Source of the DNA: Mangrovicoccus sp049603835
GTDB lineage: Bacteria > Pseudomonadota > Alphaproteobacteria > Rhodobacterales > Rhodobacteraceae
Direction of reading: 5' to 3'
Length of the DNA stretch: 64,000 nt
Assembly: GCA_049603835.1 (NCBI GenBank)
Contig: JBMYSZ010000006.1
Coordinates: forward strand, 95,805-159,804
In this document: positions 1-7,911 of the stretch, in pieces
Layout of the letters: each line of letters starts with the position of its first letter
Numbering within the stretch: the first letter of the stretch is position 1
Made by a program: the position numbers and the translations under genes
Notes under the pieces: model-generated
Databases searched by the model: none
What the model was told of the DNA's origin: nothing
What the model saw: only the letters and a program-made list of their open reading frames with translations

Positions 1-1
1 C

Positions 2-1279
2 GAGGTCAATCTAACCGGGCCGCTGACCTTGCGCGCAACCGCCGTGGGCGAGGAAACCTCGCTACATGCGCTGACCGATCTGGTGGCCATCGCGGAAAGT
101 GGGCGGTCGAATTATTCCTCGCTCGCCGATCGTGCGGCGCAGCTTTATGCGCCCGGCGTGCATATCTTGGCGGGCTTGGCTTGCGCGGGCTGGTTCATTG
201 CCACGGGGGATTGGCGCGTGGCGCTGAATATCGCGGCGGCGGTGCTGATCATCACATGCCCCTGTGCTTTGGGCCTTGCGGTTCCTGCGGTCACCACGGC
301 TGCCTCGGGGCGGTTGTTCAAACGCGGTTTGCTGATCAAAAGCCCCACGGCTCTGGAACGTTTGGCTGAGGCCGATTGCGTGGTCTTTGACAAAACCGGC
401 ACTTTGACCTTGGGCGTGCCCGAGCTTGAAAACTTCGCCGATCTGACGCCTGAGGCGCAATCTATCGCTTTGGCCATGGCCCAGGGTTCGGCGCATCCGC
501 TGAGCCAAGCGATCTTGCGCGCCAGAGCGGACGCCGGAGCCGAAGTCGAAGCTGGGCCAGAGACGGGGCAGGGGATTGCGGCGGCAAGTGTACGCGATCT
601 GCGCGAAATCGCCGGGGACGGGGTCGAAGCCTGGCTGAAGGGTGATCGAATCCGCTTGGGTCGAGCCGATTGGGTTGGCGGCGGCGCGGTGGATATGGAC
701 ACCACTTGTAGCTGGCTGCGGATCGGCGAGGCACCGGCGATAGCGCTGCGATTCTCGGATCAGCCGCGCCCGGGGGCCGCCGAAACCGTGGCCGCGATGC
801 GCGAAGCGGGGCTGCCGGTCTATTTGTTCTCGGGTGATAGCGCTCCGGCGGTGCAAACCATGGCGGCGCGGTTGGGAATAGAGAATTGGCGCGCCGGCAT
901 GCGCCCAGCGGAGAAAGCGGCCGAAATTGCGCGGCTGAGCGAGGCAGGCCACAAAGTCCTGATGATGGGCGATGGGCTCAATGACACGGCGGCTTTGGCC
1001 GCGGCGCATGTGTCCGTTTCGCCTGCATCCGCGCTAGAGGCGGCGCGGGTCGCCTCCGATATCGTTTTGCTGCATGCGGATCTGTCGGCTTTGGCCGAAG
1101 CCCAGGGGCTAGCCGGACGTGCCACGAAGCGCATTCGCGAGAATTTCCAAATCGCCACTGCTTATAATGTCATCGCGGTGCCTTTGGCGATTGCTGGGCT
1201 TGCAACGCCGCTGATTGCCGCTTTGGCTATGTCAGCGTCTTCGATTACCGTGTCGCTGAACGCGCTTAGAGTGAGGTAA
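2..1279 (+). CDS. ccoI: Copper-type P1B ATPase CcoI (C-terminal part, cut by window start)
   Basis: Membrane ATPase that moves copper across the inner membrane, in this family for assembly of cytochrome cbb3 oxidase. The reading frame is open back to base 2, so the N-terminal metal-binding domain and first helices lie outside the window. Visible are the ion-site motif TCPCALG in a hydrophobic segment, the phosphorylation loop DKTGTLT, the P1B signature His-Pro (SAHPLSQAI), the hinge GDGLNDT and two closing C-terminal helices. The CPC motif indicates a Cu(I)/Ag(I) pump. The next gene 5 bp downstream is ccoS, the usual partner in ccoGHIS operons, which favours CcoI over a detoxifying CopA. ccoG and ccoH would be expected just upstream. 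Confidence 0.93.
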   Translation, partial: EVNLTGPLTLRATAVGEETSLHALTDLVAIAESGRSNYSSLADRAAQLYAPGVHILAGLACAGWFIATGDWRVALNIAAAVLIITCPCALGLAVPAVTTAASGRLFKRGLLIKSPTALERLAEADCVVFDKTGTLTLGVPELENFADLTPEAQSIALAMAQGSAHPLSQAILRARADAGAEVEAGPETGQGIAAASVRDLREIAGDGVEAWLKGDRIRLGRADWVGGGAVDMDTTCSWLRIGEAPAIALRFSDQPRPGAAETVAAMREAGLPVYLFSGDSAPAVQTMAARLGIENWRAGMRPAEKAAEIARLSEAGHKVLMMGDGLNDTAALAAAHVSVSPASALEAARVASDIVLLHADLSALAEAQGLAGRATKRIRENFQIATAYNVIAVPLAIAGLATPLIAALAMSASSITVSLNALRVR

Positions 1280-1284
1280 CCGCC

Positions 1285-1446
1285 GTGGAAATTCTGGGTT
1301 TGTTGATCCCCGCATCGCTGATCTTAGGCGCGGTGGGCTTGGCGGCGTTCTTTTGGTCGCTGAAATCGGACCAATATGACGACCCGGACGGGGATAGCCA
1401 TCGGATCTTACGCAGCGATTATGACGATAAGCCGAAGCAAGACTGA
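1285..1446 (+). CDS. ccoS: Cytochrome cbb3 oxidase maturation protein CcoS
   Basis: A 53-residue membrane protein starting at GTG, 5 bp after ccoI. It begins MEILGLLIPASLILGAVGLA, a single N-terminal helix, followed by FFWSLKSDQYDDPDGD. The pattern of a short helix, FxWxxKxxQYDD and an acidic tail is characteristic of CcoS. In Rhodobacter capsulatus CcoS is needed for redox cofactor insertion into the cbb3 oxidase. The short tail ends KPKQD. Position directly behind ccoI supports the call. It is the last gene of the operon here; repeats rather than an obvious terminator follow. Confidence 0.92.
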   Translation: MEILGLLIPASLILGAVGLAAFFWSLKSDQYDDPDGDSHRILRSDYDDKPKQD

Positions 1447-1466
1447 AGCTTATCCCGTAGTGCTAT

Positions 1467-1564
1467 AGCGTTTCGAGAAATCATTGACTCACTTATTCGC
1501 TGCCTGTCGCTTTGCGCCAACGCGAAAAGTGATTTTCATTGTCTCTAGCTTTTCTCGAAACGCT
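1467..1564. repeat. 98-bp palindromic-ended miniature repeat, copy A
   Basis: The ends are perfect 14-bp inverted repeats, AGCGTTTCGAGAAA and TTTCTCGAAACGCT. By eye the copy at 63334-63431, read in reverse complement, has the same 98-bp length with about 11 mismatches, and diverged relatives lie at 1567-1665 and 11394-11492. It has no coding capacity. It looks like a MITE-type non-autonomous element or a structured repeat; no target-site duplication is clear. Confidence 0.8.
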
Positions 1565-1566
1565 AC

Positions 1567-1665
1567 TGCGTTTCGTGCAAATACAGGAGGATCACCTTTC
1601 GCCGCCTCTCTCTTTTGTGGCCGCGAAAAGTGATCCTTTGTCGTTCAAGCTTTCCTAGAAACGCT
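1567..1665. repeat. Miniature repeat, diverged copy C, in tandem with copy A
   Basis: Begins TGCGTTTCGTGCAAA and ends TTTCCTAGAAACGCT. In reverse complement it keeps the internal block ATCACTTTTCGCG shared with the copy at 63334-63431 and has nearly the same length (99 bp). Only 2 bp separate it from copy A. Its right end reaches the stop codon of the minus-strand carboxypeptidase gene. Confidence 0.65.
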
Positions 1666-3320
1666 TAGGACCCAACCGGGGCGCAGCGTTCTGAACGGGC
1701 TGAAAGCCGTTGGCAGGTCAATTCCGCATTGCGCGGGCTGAGCCCGACAAAGCGCGCTTCGAAACCGCGTTTTTTCTGAACGACGCGGCGTTGCGCATCG
1801 GCCAGAGTGTCAAGCTCTTGTAGCGCGGTGCGCAGGAGAACCCGCTCTGCCTCATATTGGCTGGCAAAAAGCCCGATGGTGATCGCGGTTGTCGCCTGGG
1901 CGGCGCGGTCGCTGGCCACGATGACCGGGCTTTCTTGTGGAGCGGCGGGGTTCGGCGCCGCGCTGCCCGAGGTGGAAAAGACGATGGTCGCCGGGGGGCG
2001 CGCCGGTTTTGTGGGGGCCGAGCTGGGCTCTGCCTGATCTGCGGAGGCCAGGGCGGCGGCCTGCTGCCCTGCGCCTGAAGTGCTTGGTTCATCCTCGGCG
2101 GCAAGGTCAGACGCGATACTGGCCACCGCAAAAGCCGATGCCGCCTGAGCCTGAGATAGGGCGCTTGCCGTGTTGGTAGTCGGAGTGGTTTCGGTTTCCT
2201 CTGCTTGAGCAATTTCAACCGTTTCCGCCAAAACCTGCGGCGTATCCTCTTCGGGGCGGGCGGTGGGGCGCTCTATCGCTGTCAGACCAGCGGTTGAGGC
2301 CAAAGCCGCAGGGGAGCCACCCGCGCTCAGCTTGTCGCTTACATCCGCAACGACATTAGCGATTTCCACCTGGTCGGTGATTTGCTCAGCCGAGGTGGCG
2401 GCTAGAAGCGAATAGCTATTGGGGCGCGGTGTCGGTCGCGCGCTACGTTCCAGCACCAATGATGCGCTGCGGAACCCGCCTGGATTGGGGCGGCGCGGCT
2501 TGTTCACCTGGGCGTAGCGTGGGGCGCGGGCAAAGCCCATATCCAGCAATTCCGCCACGCGTGCATTCCGCGCCGCGCCGCTGGTGCCGCCAAACATGGT
2601 CGCGATAATGCGCACCCCGTTGCGTTCCGCAGAGGCCACCAGATTAAAGCCAGCCGCCTGGGTATAGCCGGTCTTGATCCCATCCGCGCCGCGATAGGCG
2701 TTCAATAGGCGGCGATTTGTGTTGTGAACTGTGGTGACCTTGGCATCGGTCGAGCGGCGCGAGAAAAGATTGTAATATTCCGGATAATCATAAAACAAAT
2801 GCCGCCCCAAAAGGGTCATGTCCCGAGCCGAAGAATAATGCCCTTTCTGGGTCAGGCCGTGGGGATTTTTGAAATTCGTGTTTTTCATCCCCATGGCGCG
2901 GGCCATTTTGTTCATCCGCTTGGCAAAAGCCGCCTCGCTGCCCGCCACAGCCTCGGCCAGAACCACCGCCGCATCATTGGCCGATTTCACCGCAGAAGCG
3001 CGGATCAGATAGCGCAGCGCGATGGTTTGCCCGGCTTTGAGATAAAGCTTCGACGGCGGTTTCGAGGCCGCATATTTCGACACTCGGACTTGCGTATCAA
3101 GGGTCAGCTCGCCCCTGCGCACCGCATCAAAAGTGACGTATAGTGTCATCATTTTGGTCAGTGATGCGGGGTGAAGCCGGGTATCTGCGTTGCGCGAGTG
3201 AAGCACTTCACCGCTGCGCGCATCCATTACCATAGCCGCATAAGGCGCGGCGGAAAGTTGCGCAAAAGAAATAAATACAATGCAAAGGCCCAAAAGGCCC
3301 GTTTTCCAAAGACGTTTCAT
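1665..3320 (-). CDS. D-alanyl-D-alanine carboxypeptidase (PBP5/DacF type) with C-terminal SPOR-like region
   Basis: Periplasmic penicillin-binding protein that trims the terminal D-Ala from peptidoglycan stem peptides. A signal peptide (residues 1-25, ending LSAAPYA) precedes the peptidase S11 domain with SLTK (S53, K56), the SAN triad (113-115) and KTG around residue 217. After about residue 270 comes a long Ala/Pro/Thr-rich linker, then roughly 75 residues (from about TTAITIGLFASQYEAE) that look like a SPOR peptidoglycan-binding module. The start at 3320 has AGGTGG just upstream; an ATG 18 bp earlier has no good ribosome site. It is a single-gene unit. The stop codon TAA sits at the junction with repeat C. 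Confidence 0.9.
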   Translation of the reverse strand: MKRLWKTGLLGLCIVFISFAQLSAAPYAAMVMDARSGEVLHSRNADTRLHPASLTKMMTLYVTFDAVRRGELTLDTQVRVSKYAASKPPSKLYLKAGQTIALRYLIRASAVKSANDAAVVLAEAVAGSEAAFAKRMNKMARAMGMKNTNFKNPHGLTQKGHYSSARDMTLLGRHLFYDYPEYYNLFSRRSTDAKVTTVHNTNRRLLNAYRGADGIKTGYTQAAGFNLVASAERNGVRIIATMFGGTSGAARNARVAELLDMGFARAPRYAQVNKPRRPNPGGFRSASLVLERSARPTPRPNSYSLLAATSAEQITDQVEIANVVADVSDKLSAGGSPAALASTAGLTAIERPTARPEEDTPQVLAETVEIAQAEETETTPTTNTASALSQAQAASAFAVASIASDLAAEDEPSTSGAGQQAAALASADQAEPSSAPTKPARPPATIVFSTSGSAAPNPAAPQESPVIVASDRAAQATTAITIGLFASQYEAERVLLRTALQELDTLADAQRRVVQKKRGFEARFVGLSPRNAELTCQRLSARSERCAPVGS

Positions 3321-3512
3321 GACGCCACCTGCTCTCATGGGTTGCCGCCGGTTTTCCGGTCGTGCAATTCTGCCTCACCCATAAAGTAACATGGTTAAGA
3401 GAAAATTGTCAGTATTTTTGGGGGTTTGGGAGCGTTTCTTAAAGTAAGCCCTAGATTTCGGTCCGAATCGGACCTTACCCCCTAGATCTGCGGCGTTTTG
3501 GCTTTGGATTTG

Positions 3513-4208
3513 TTACATATCGGCCAGAATCGGGGCTAATCCACCGAGATCGGGAACCTCAATATAACGCGCATTGCCGTGGGGCGGCTCCGCATGTTCC
3601 AGCGCCCAGGACAGGTCATGAGGCACAAAGACTCCCCAGCCGCCCACATCGATCACCGGCAAAACATCGGATTTCATCGAATTGCCGACCATCATGGCCT
3701 TTTCCGGGCCGCCGCCATAGCGCTGAAAGATCTCTGCATAAATCGGAGGGGTCTTATTGCTGACGATTTCCACCCCATCAAATAGCTCCCCCAAACCGGA
3801 TTGAGCCAATTTCCGCTCTTGGTCCAACAGGTCGCCTTTGGTGATCAGCACGACTTTATGATCTTCGGCGGCAGCGATCACCGCCTCGCGCGCATGGGGT
3901 AGCAGTTCGATCGGATGGCTCAGCATATCCTGACCGGCATCGATAATTTCTTGGATGATTTTGGCCGGCACCCGCTGATCCGTGACCTCAATCGCGGTTT
4001 CGATCATCGACAGCATAAAGCCTTTGATACCGAAGCCATAATGGCCCAGATTTCGATGCTCGGCCTCTAGCAGACGCTCGGCAAGATGGTCTTTTTCCGC
4101 GTAATCGCCTAAAAGTTCGGCGAATCGCGCTTCGGTCAGTTTAAAGAATTGTTCATTATGCCAAAGCGTATCATCAGCATCGAACCCGACCGTTGTAATT
4201 TTCTTCAT
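3513..4208 (-). CDS. HAD-superfamily hydrolase (phosphatase-like)
   Basis: A 231-residue member of the haloacid dehalogenase superfamily. Motif I is FDADDT near the N-terminus (nucleophile D10, acid D12), motif II is the Thr in VVLITKGD, and motif III/IV is the VGNSMKSDVLPVIDVG stretch carrying the acidic Mg-binding residues. The helical region between motif I and II fits a C1-type cap. The superfamily acts mostly on phosphate monoesters; the substrate cannot be read from the sequence. It is transcribed divergently from clpS with about 130 bp between the starts. Confidence 0.85.
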   Translation of the reverse strand: MKKITTVGFDADDTLWHNEQFFKLTEARFAELLGDYAEKDHLAERLLEAEHRNLGHYGFGIKGFMLSMIETAIEVTDQRVPAKIIQEIIDAGQDMLSHPIELLPHAREAVIAAAEDHKVVLITKGDLLDQERKLAQSGLGELFDGVEIVSNKTPPIYAEIFQRYGGGPEKAMMVGNSMKSDVLPVIDVGGWGVFVPHDLSWALEHAEPPHGNARYIEVPDLGGLAPILADM

Positions 4209-4340
4209 CTTCGCCCCAAAACTTTAACTCACCATTTGCGGAGAATAGCGGATAATTGAGCATTGCCCCTTTTCTCGCGCTATAGCCTTCGTATATTGTG
4301 CCGCACTGATCCTGATGTGAAGAGCCCTGGAGCTGAAATT

Positions 4341-4682
4341 TTGTCATCATTTCCAACCATCCTTTCCGACAAAGATAACGGGCCGGATGATGACGCCGGT
4401 GTCATCACGCAGACGCGGGCCCGCACCCAGCGGCCGCCGCTTTACAAGGTGCTTATCCTCAATGATGACTACACGCCCATGGAATTTGTGGTGCATGTGT
4501 TGGAACGCTTCTTTGGGATGAGCCATAGCCAAGCTTTTGAGCTGATGCTGACAGTCCATAAAAAGGGGTTGGCCGTTGTGGGCGTGTTTTCCTTCGAGGT
4601 AGCGGAAACCAAAGTAGGGCAGGTGATGGATTTCGCGCGGCGGCATCAGCATCCGCTGCAATGCACCATGGAAAAGGAATGA
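4341..4682 (+). CDS. clpS: ATP-dependent Clp protease adaptor ClpS
   Basis: Adaptor that delivers N-degron substrates to ClpA-ClpP in the cytoplasm. The core LYKVLILNDDYTPMEFVVHV followed by HKKGLAVVGVFSFEVAETKV and the end HPLQCTMEKE is the standard ClpS fold, with the NDDYTPM motif forming the N-degron pocket. The chosen start is TTG at 4341, preceded by GGAG at about 9 bp, giving 113 residues, the usual alphaproteobacterial size with a flexible acidic N-terminus. A further in-frame TTG lies at 4263 but lacks a ribosome site and would add an unrelated tail. clpA is not adjacent. Confidence 0.93.
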   Translation: MSSFPTILSDKDNGPDDDAGVITQTRARTQRPPLYKVLILNDDYTPMEFVVHVLERFFGMSHSQAFELMLTVHKKGLAVVGVFSFEVAETKVGQVMDFARRHQHPLQCTMEKE

Positions 4683-4689
4683 TCGGGAC

Positions 4690-5688
4690 TTGTCCGTGAC
4701 AAGATCGCGACTGAAGATTGCCCATGATCTGGCGGCATTCAGCCTTCCGACTGAGGGCGAAATCGCCATTTTCGGCGCGCCTGGCTCCGTGGCTTTGCAG
4801 GCCGAGTTCGGGGATCGCTTACATTATATATCTACCGACCGTCCGGCTTATGCGGCTATTGAGGCTGCGGGGGGGCGGGTCAGCCATGAGGCCGGGACCG
4901 GTTATGCGGCCGCGGTCGTGATGCTGCCACGGGCCAAAGCCGCTGCCAAATGGCTAATCGGTCAAGCGGCGGGGCGCGTTGTTCCTGGCGGCTTGGTTCT
5001 GGTGGATGGGCAAAAAACCGACGGGATCGAAACCGCGGTGAAGGAATGCAAATCTCGGCTGACTTTGATCGATAGCTATGTGAAGGCTCATGGGCGCCTG
5101 TTTTGGTTTCATGCGGCGCCAGGGCTAGAGGATTGGGCCGAGCTGCATCTCAATTGGCCCAAACCCGAAGGATATCAGACCGCGCCTGGGGTGTTTTCCG
5201 CTGATGGCATCGATCCGGGCTCTGCCGCTTTGATCGAGGACCTTACCGGTCCGCTCAAAGGCCATGGCGCGGATTTCGGCGCGGGATGGGGCTATTTGTC
5301 GAAAAACCTGCTTCAGGCACATCCGGGCATCAAACAGCTGGATTTGGTCGAGGCAGATTTAATTGCGCTTGAGGCGGCGAAGGTCAATATCGACGATCCT
5401 CGGGCGCAGTTTCACTGGGCGGATGCCACGACTTGGCAGGCTTCGGGTAAGCTGGATTTTGTGATCACAAACCCACCCTTTCATTCGGGCCGCGAAGCGA
5501 CCCCAGATCTAGGTAAGGCCTTTTTGCGCCAAGCGGCCAGCAATCTGGCGCCGCGTGGTGTGCTCTGGGCGGTGGCGAATAAACAACTCCCTTATGAATC
5601 GCTGATGGAAGAGCTTTTCCAACAGACAGAGTTCCGGCGTGTGTCTCCGGGCTATAAGGTCCTTATTGGGCAGCGTCCCAAACGCTAG
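4690..5688 (+). CDS. RsmC-like class I SAM-dependent methyltransferase
   Basis: A 332-residue protein with a two-domain RsmC layout: an N-terminal degenerate methyltransferase-like half and a catalytic C-terminal half. The catalytic half has a motif I region (DFGAGWGYLSKNLL, about residues 195-208), an acidic residue after strand 2 (LDLVEAD) and the N6/N2-type motif NPPFHSG near residue 257. RsmC methylates G1207 of 16S rRNA; family proteins methylate exocyclic amines, so an RNA guanine is the likely target, though not provable here. The start may be TTG at 4690 or GTG at 4696. It lies 7 bp after clpS and is probably co-transcribed. Confidence 0.82.
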   Translation: MSVTRSRLKIAHDLAAFSLPTEGEIAIFGAPGSVALQAEFGDRLHYISTDRPAYAAIEAAGGRVSHEAGTGYAAAVVMLPRAKAAAKWLIGQAAGRVVPGGLVLVDGQKTDGIETAVKECKSRLTLIDSYVKAHGRLFWFHAAPGLEDWAELHLNWPKPEGYQTAPGVFSADGIDPGSAALIEDLTGPLKGHGADFGAGWGYLSKNLLQAHPGIKQLDLVEADLIALEAAKVNIDDPRAQFHWADATTWQASGKLDFVITNPPFHSGREATPDLGKAFLRQAASNLAPRGVLWAVANKQLPYESLMEELFQQTEFRRVSPGYKVLIGQRPKR

Positions 5689-5715
5689 CGCCTTTTTCCT
5701 CTTAGGAGTACGCAG

Positions 5716-6522
5716 ATGTCTTTTTCAGTTGCGGGCAAGAGTGTCATCGTAACCGGCGCCTCTAGTGGGGTTGGTTTGGCTGTGGCGCGTCACATGGTCG
5801 ATGCGGGCGCGCGCGTCATGCTGGCGGATATGAGCGAAGAGGGGCTGGAAGACGAGGTTCAGCAGCTCTCTGAAACCGGCGAGGCGGCTTGGTTCGCGGG
5901 GGATTTGCGCGAAAGGCTAACACTGGCCAATCTGATGTCTGCGACTATCGATGCCTATGACCGTCTGGATATTTTGGTGAATGGTCACCGCCAGGTCACG
6001 GCATGTGATCCGCTCAATATCGGTGAAGATCTGGTCGAAGACCTGTTTCAGCAAAATGTGATGCCTAGCCTAAGGCTTAGCCAAATGGCGGCGAAACGCA
6101 TGATGGCACAGGCCGAAGAGGCGCTTGACGAAAATGCGCCCGCCGGCTCGATCATCAATCTCAGCTCTATCGCCGCGCGGCGCACCCAGCCCTCGCTTAT
6201 GGCCTTTTCAGTGGCAGCGGCTGCATTGGATCAAATGACCCGGTCCATGGCTGTGTCTTTGGCAGAGCATCGCATCCGAGTGAATGCGGTGGCCTTTGGA
6301 TCGGTGATGTCGCAAAGCCTGAAAAAGACTCTGCGGGAAAATCGCGAATACCGCCAAGAGATCGTGGAAAATACACCGCTGTCACGGATCGCCGGGCCGC
6401 GCGAGATCGCGGAAACTGTGCAGTTTTTGGCCTCTGAAAGTGCGGCTTTTGTCACTGGGCAGATTTTAACCGTGGATGGCGGCCGGACGCTGATCGACCC
6501 GGTCACCGCGCCTGCGCATTAG
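5716..6522 (+). CDS. SDR-family protein lacking the catalytic Tyr and Lys
   Basis: Short-chain dehydrogenase/reductase fold, 268 residues, 27 bp after the methyltransferase. The dinucleotide-binding motif TGASSGVG is intact (about residues 14-21) and the catalytic-type Ser is present (S151 in INLSS). Where SDR enzymes have YxxxK, this protein reads FSVAA: Phe at 164 and Ala at 168. The NNAG motif reads NGH. The C-terminal part (IRVNAVAFGSV, SAAFVTGQILTVDGG) is normal. It probably still binds a nucleotide, but classical SDR catalysis is doubtful. The frame is clean and codon use resembles its neighbours, so it is not a pseudogene. Role unknown. Confidence 0.85.
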   Translation: MSFSVAGKSVIVTGASSGVGLAVARHMVDAGARVMLADMSEEGLEDEVQQLSETGEAAWFAGDLRERLTLANLMSATIDAYDRLDILVNGHRQVTACDPLNIGEDLVEDLFQQNVMPSLRLSQMAAKRMMAQAEEALDENAPAGSIINLSSIAARRTQPSLMAFSVAAAALDQMTRSMAVSLAEHRIRVNAVAFGSVMSQSLKKTLRENREYRQEIVENTPLSRIAGPREIAETVQFLASESAAFVTGQILTVDGGRTLIDPVTAPAH

Positions 6523-6541
6523 AGCCGTTTGAGAAAGCCGC

Positions 6542-6925
6542 TTAGCTGGGCACCACCGCCACCGGTGCGGGGCAGCTTCGCAGGGCAAGCTCCGAGCGCC
6601 GCTTTTGCAGATTGGCCAATTTGCGTCGCTCGGCGGTTGGGTCAATCGCCACCCGCGCGCGATAGGTCCGGGGCTGGCTGGCGCCGATGCAAAACCCACC
6701 ATGGCGGTGATAGCGCGAGCAAGACGATACCCCATAGCTATAATTCCGGATCCGAGTTTCATAGGCATAGCCGCGGGCCAGATTGCCATTCACCTCGGAA
6801 ATCAACCGATCCAATGACCTGATTTCTTTCGCCAAGCTGCTTTGACAGCGCTCTTGGGGCGTGCCGCAAGCGGTGAGCAGCAGCAAAATTCCAATAACGG
6901 CAAATGAGGAAAGGCGGCGCAGCAT
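6542..6925 (-). CDS. Predicted lipoprotein of unknown function
   Basis: A 127-residue protein starting MLRRLSSFAVIGILLLLTAC; the lipobox LTAC at residues 17-20 marks a lipoprotein signal peptide, so the mature protein should be membrane-anchored. The mature part has several Cys residues (CQSS, SSCSRY, FCIG, SCPAP), a Ser/Tyr-rich middle and a basic C-terminal helix region (PTAERRKLANLQKRRSELAL). I do not recognise a family. It is convergent with the SDR-like gene and its start overlaps the leader region of hemF on the other strand. Confidence 0.75.
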   Translation of the reverse strand: MLRRLSSFAVIGILLLLTACGTPQERCQSSLAKEIRSLDRLISEVNGNLARGYAYETRIRNYSYGVSSCSRYHRHGGFCIGASQPRTYRARVAIDPTAERRKLANLQKRRSELALRSCPAPVAVVPS

Positions 6926-7020
6926 CGGGAAATTCCTTTGGCTTCTGGCTTTCTTGCTTGCGGGCTTTGGGCGTGCCTGTCAAATCACTTTGGTCAGGAT
7001 CCGCCGGGAAAGGAGCCGCC

Positions 7021-7911
7021 ATGTCCGCGCCATTTGAAACCGAAAAAGCAAAGGCCTCTGCCTGGTTCCGCGAGCTACGCGATCAAATTGTGGCGGCTTT
7101 CGAAGCCTTGGAAGACAGCCAGACCGAAGGGCCTTTTGCGGATCTGCCCGCTGGTCGGTTTGATGTGTCCGAAACCAAGCGGCACAGCGAAGATGGCTCT
7201 GATGCGGGCGGCGGTTTGATGTCGGTGATGCGCGGTGGACGTGTCTTTGAGAAGGTCGGGGTCAATGTCTCGACGGTTTATGGCCAGCTTGGCGCACGGG
7301 CCCAGGCGGCGATGGCGGCGCGCAAAGACCTGGATCTAAGCGACGATCCTAGCTTTTGGGCCTCTGGCATCAGCTTGGTGGCGCATATGCAAAACCCCCA
7401 TAGCCCGGCGGTGCATATGAATACCCGCATGTTCTGGACGCCGAAAGCCTGGTGGTTTGGCGGCGGGTCGGATCTGAACCCCTGCCTGGAATATGACGAG
7501 GACACCGCCGCGTTTCACAAAGTTCTGGAACAGGCCTGCACCCCTCATGGGGCAGAGTATTATGACCGGTTCAAGGCCTGGGCGGATGAGTATTTCTTTG
7601 TTCCCCATCGCGGTCGGGCGCGGGGTGTTGGCGGGATCTTTTATGACGATCTGAACACCGGCGATTGGGAGGCGGATTTCGCCTTTACCCGTGATGTGGG
7701 GGCGGCTTTCTTGCCGGCCTTTTTGCCGGTCACCGAAAAACGCCGCGACACGCCTTGGACTGAGGCAGATAAAGACGCTCAGCTGGTGCATCGCGGGCTC
7801 TATGCGGAATATAACCTGGTCTATGATCGCGGCACGAAATTCGGTTTGGAAACGGGCCATGATGCGAATGCGGTTCTTATGAGCCTGCCGCCCTTGGCCA
7901 AGTGGGTCTGA
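7021..7911 (+). CDS. hemF: Oxygen-dependent coproporphyrinogen III oxidase HemF
   Basis: Cytoplasmic enzyme that oxidatively decarboxylates two propionates of coproporphyrinogen III to give protoporphyrinogen IX in heme synthesis, using O2. The 296-residue length is standard. Conserved blocks include GGGLMSVMRGGRVFEKVGVN, SLVAHMQNPHSPAVHMNTR, WWFGGGSDLNPC, YFFVPHRGRARGVGGIFYDD and the C-terminal LVYDRGTKFGLETG. The start at ATG 7021 follows AAAGGAG; the frame stays open upstream without another good start. The next gene overlaps the stop codon (TGATG), suggesting translational coupling. Confidence 0.96.
   Translation: MSAPFETEKAKASAWFRELRDQIVAAFEALEDSQTEGPFADLPAGRFDVSETKRHSEDGSDAGGGLMSVMRGGRVFEKVGVNVSTVYGQLGARAQAAMAARKDLDLSDDPSFWASGISLVAHMQNPHSPAVHMNTRMFWTPKAWWFGGGSDLNPCLEYDEDTAAFHKVLEQACTPHGAEYYDRFKAWADEYFFVPHRGRARGVGGIFYDDLNTGDWEADFAFTRDVGAAFLPAFLPVTEKRRDTPWTEADKDAQLVHRGLYAEYNLVYDRGTKFGLETGHDANAVLMSLPPLAKWV

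Noticed and set aside
62..1009. Long minus-strand frames opposite the ATPase gene and similar long shadows opposite other genes (for example 10506-11369, 21378-22565, 23199-24287)
   Set aside because: They run antisense to clearly conserved proteins, are rich in Arg/His/Gln as expected of shadows in this base composition, and have no family likeness.
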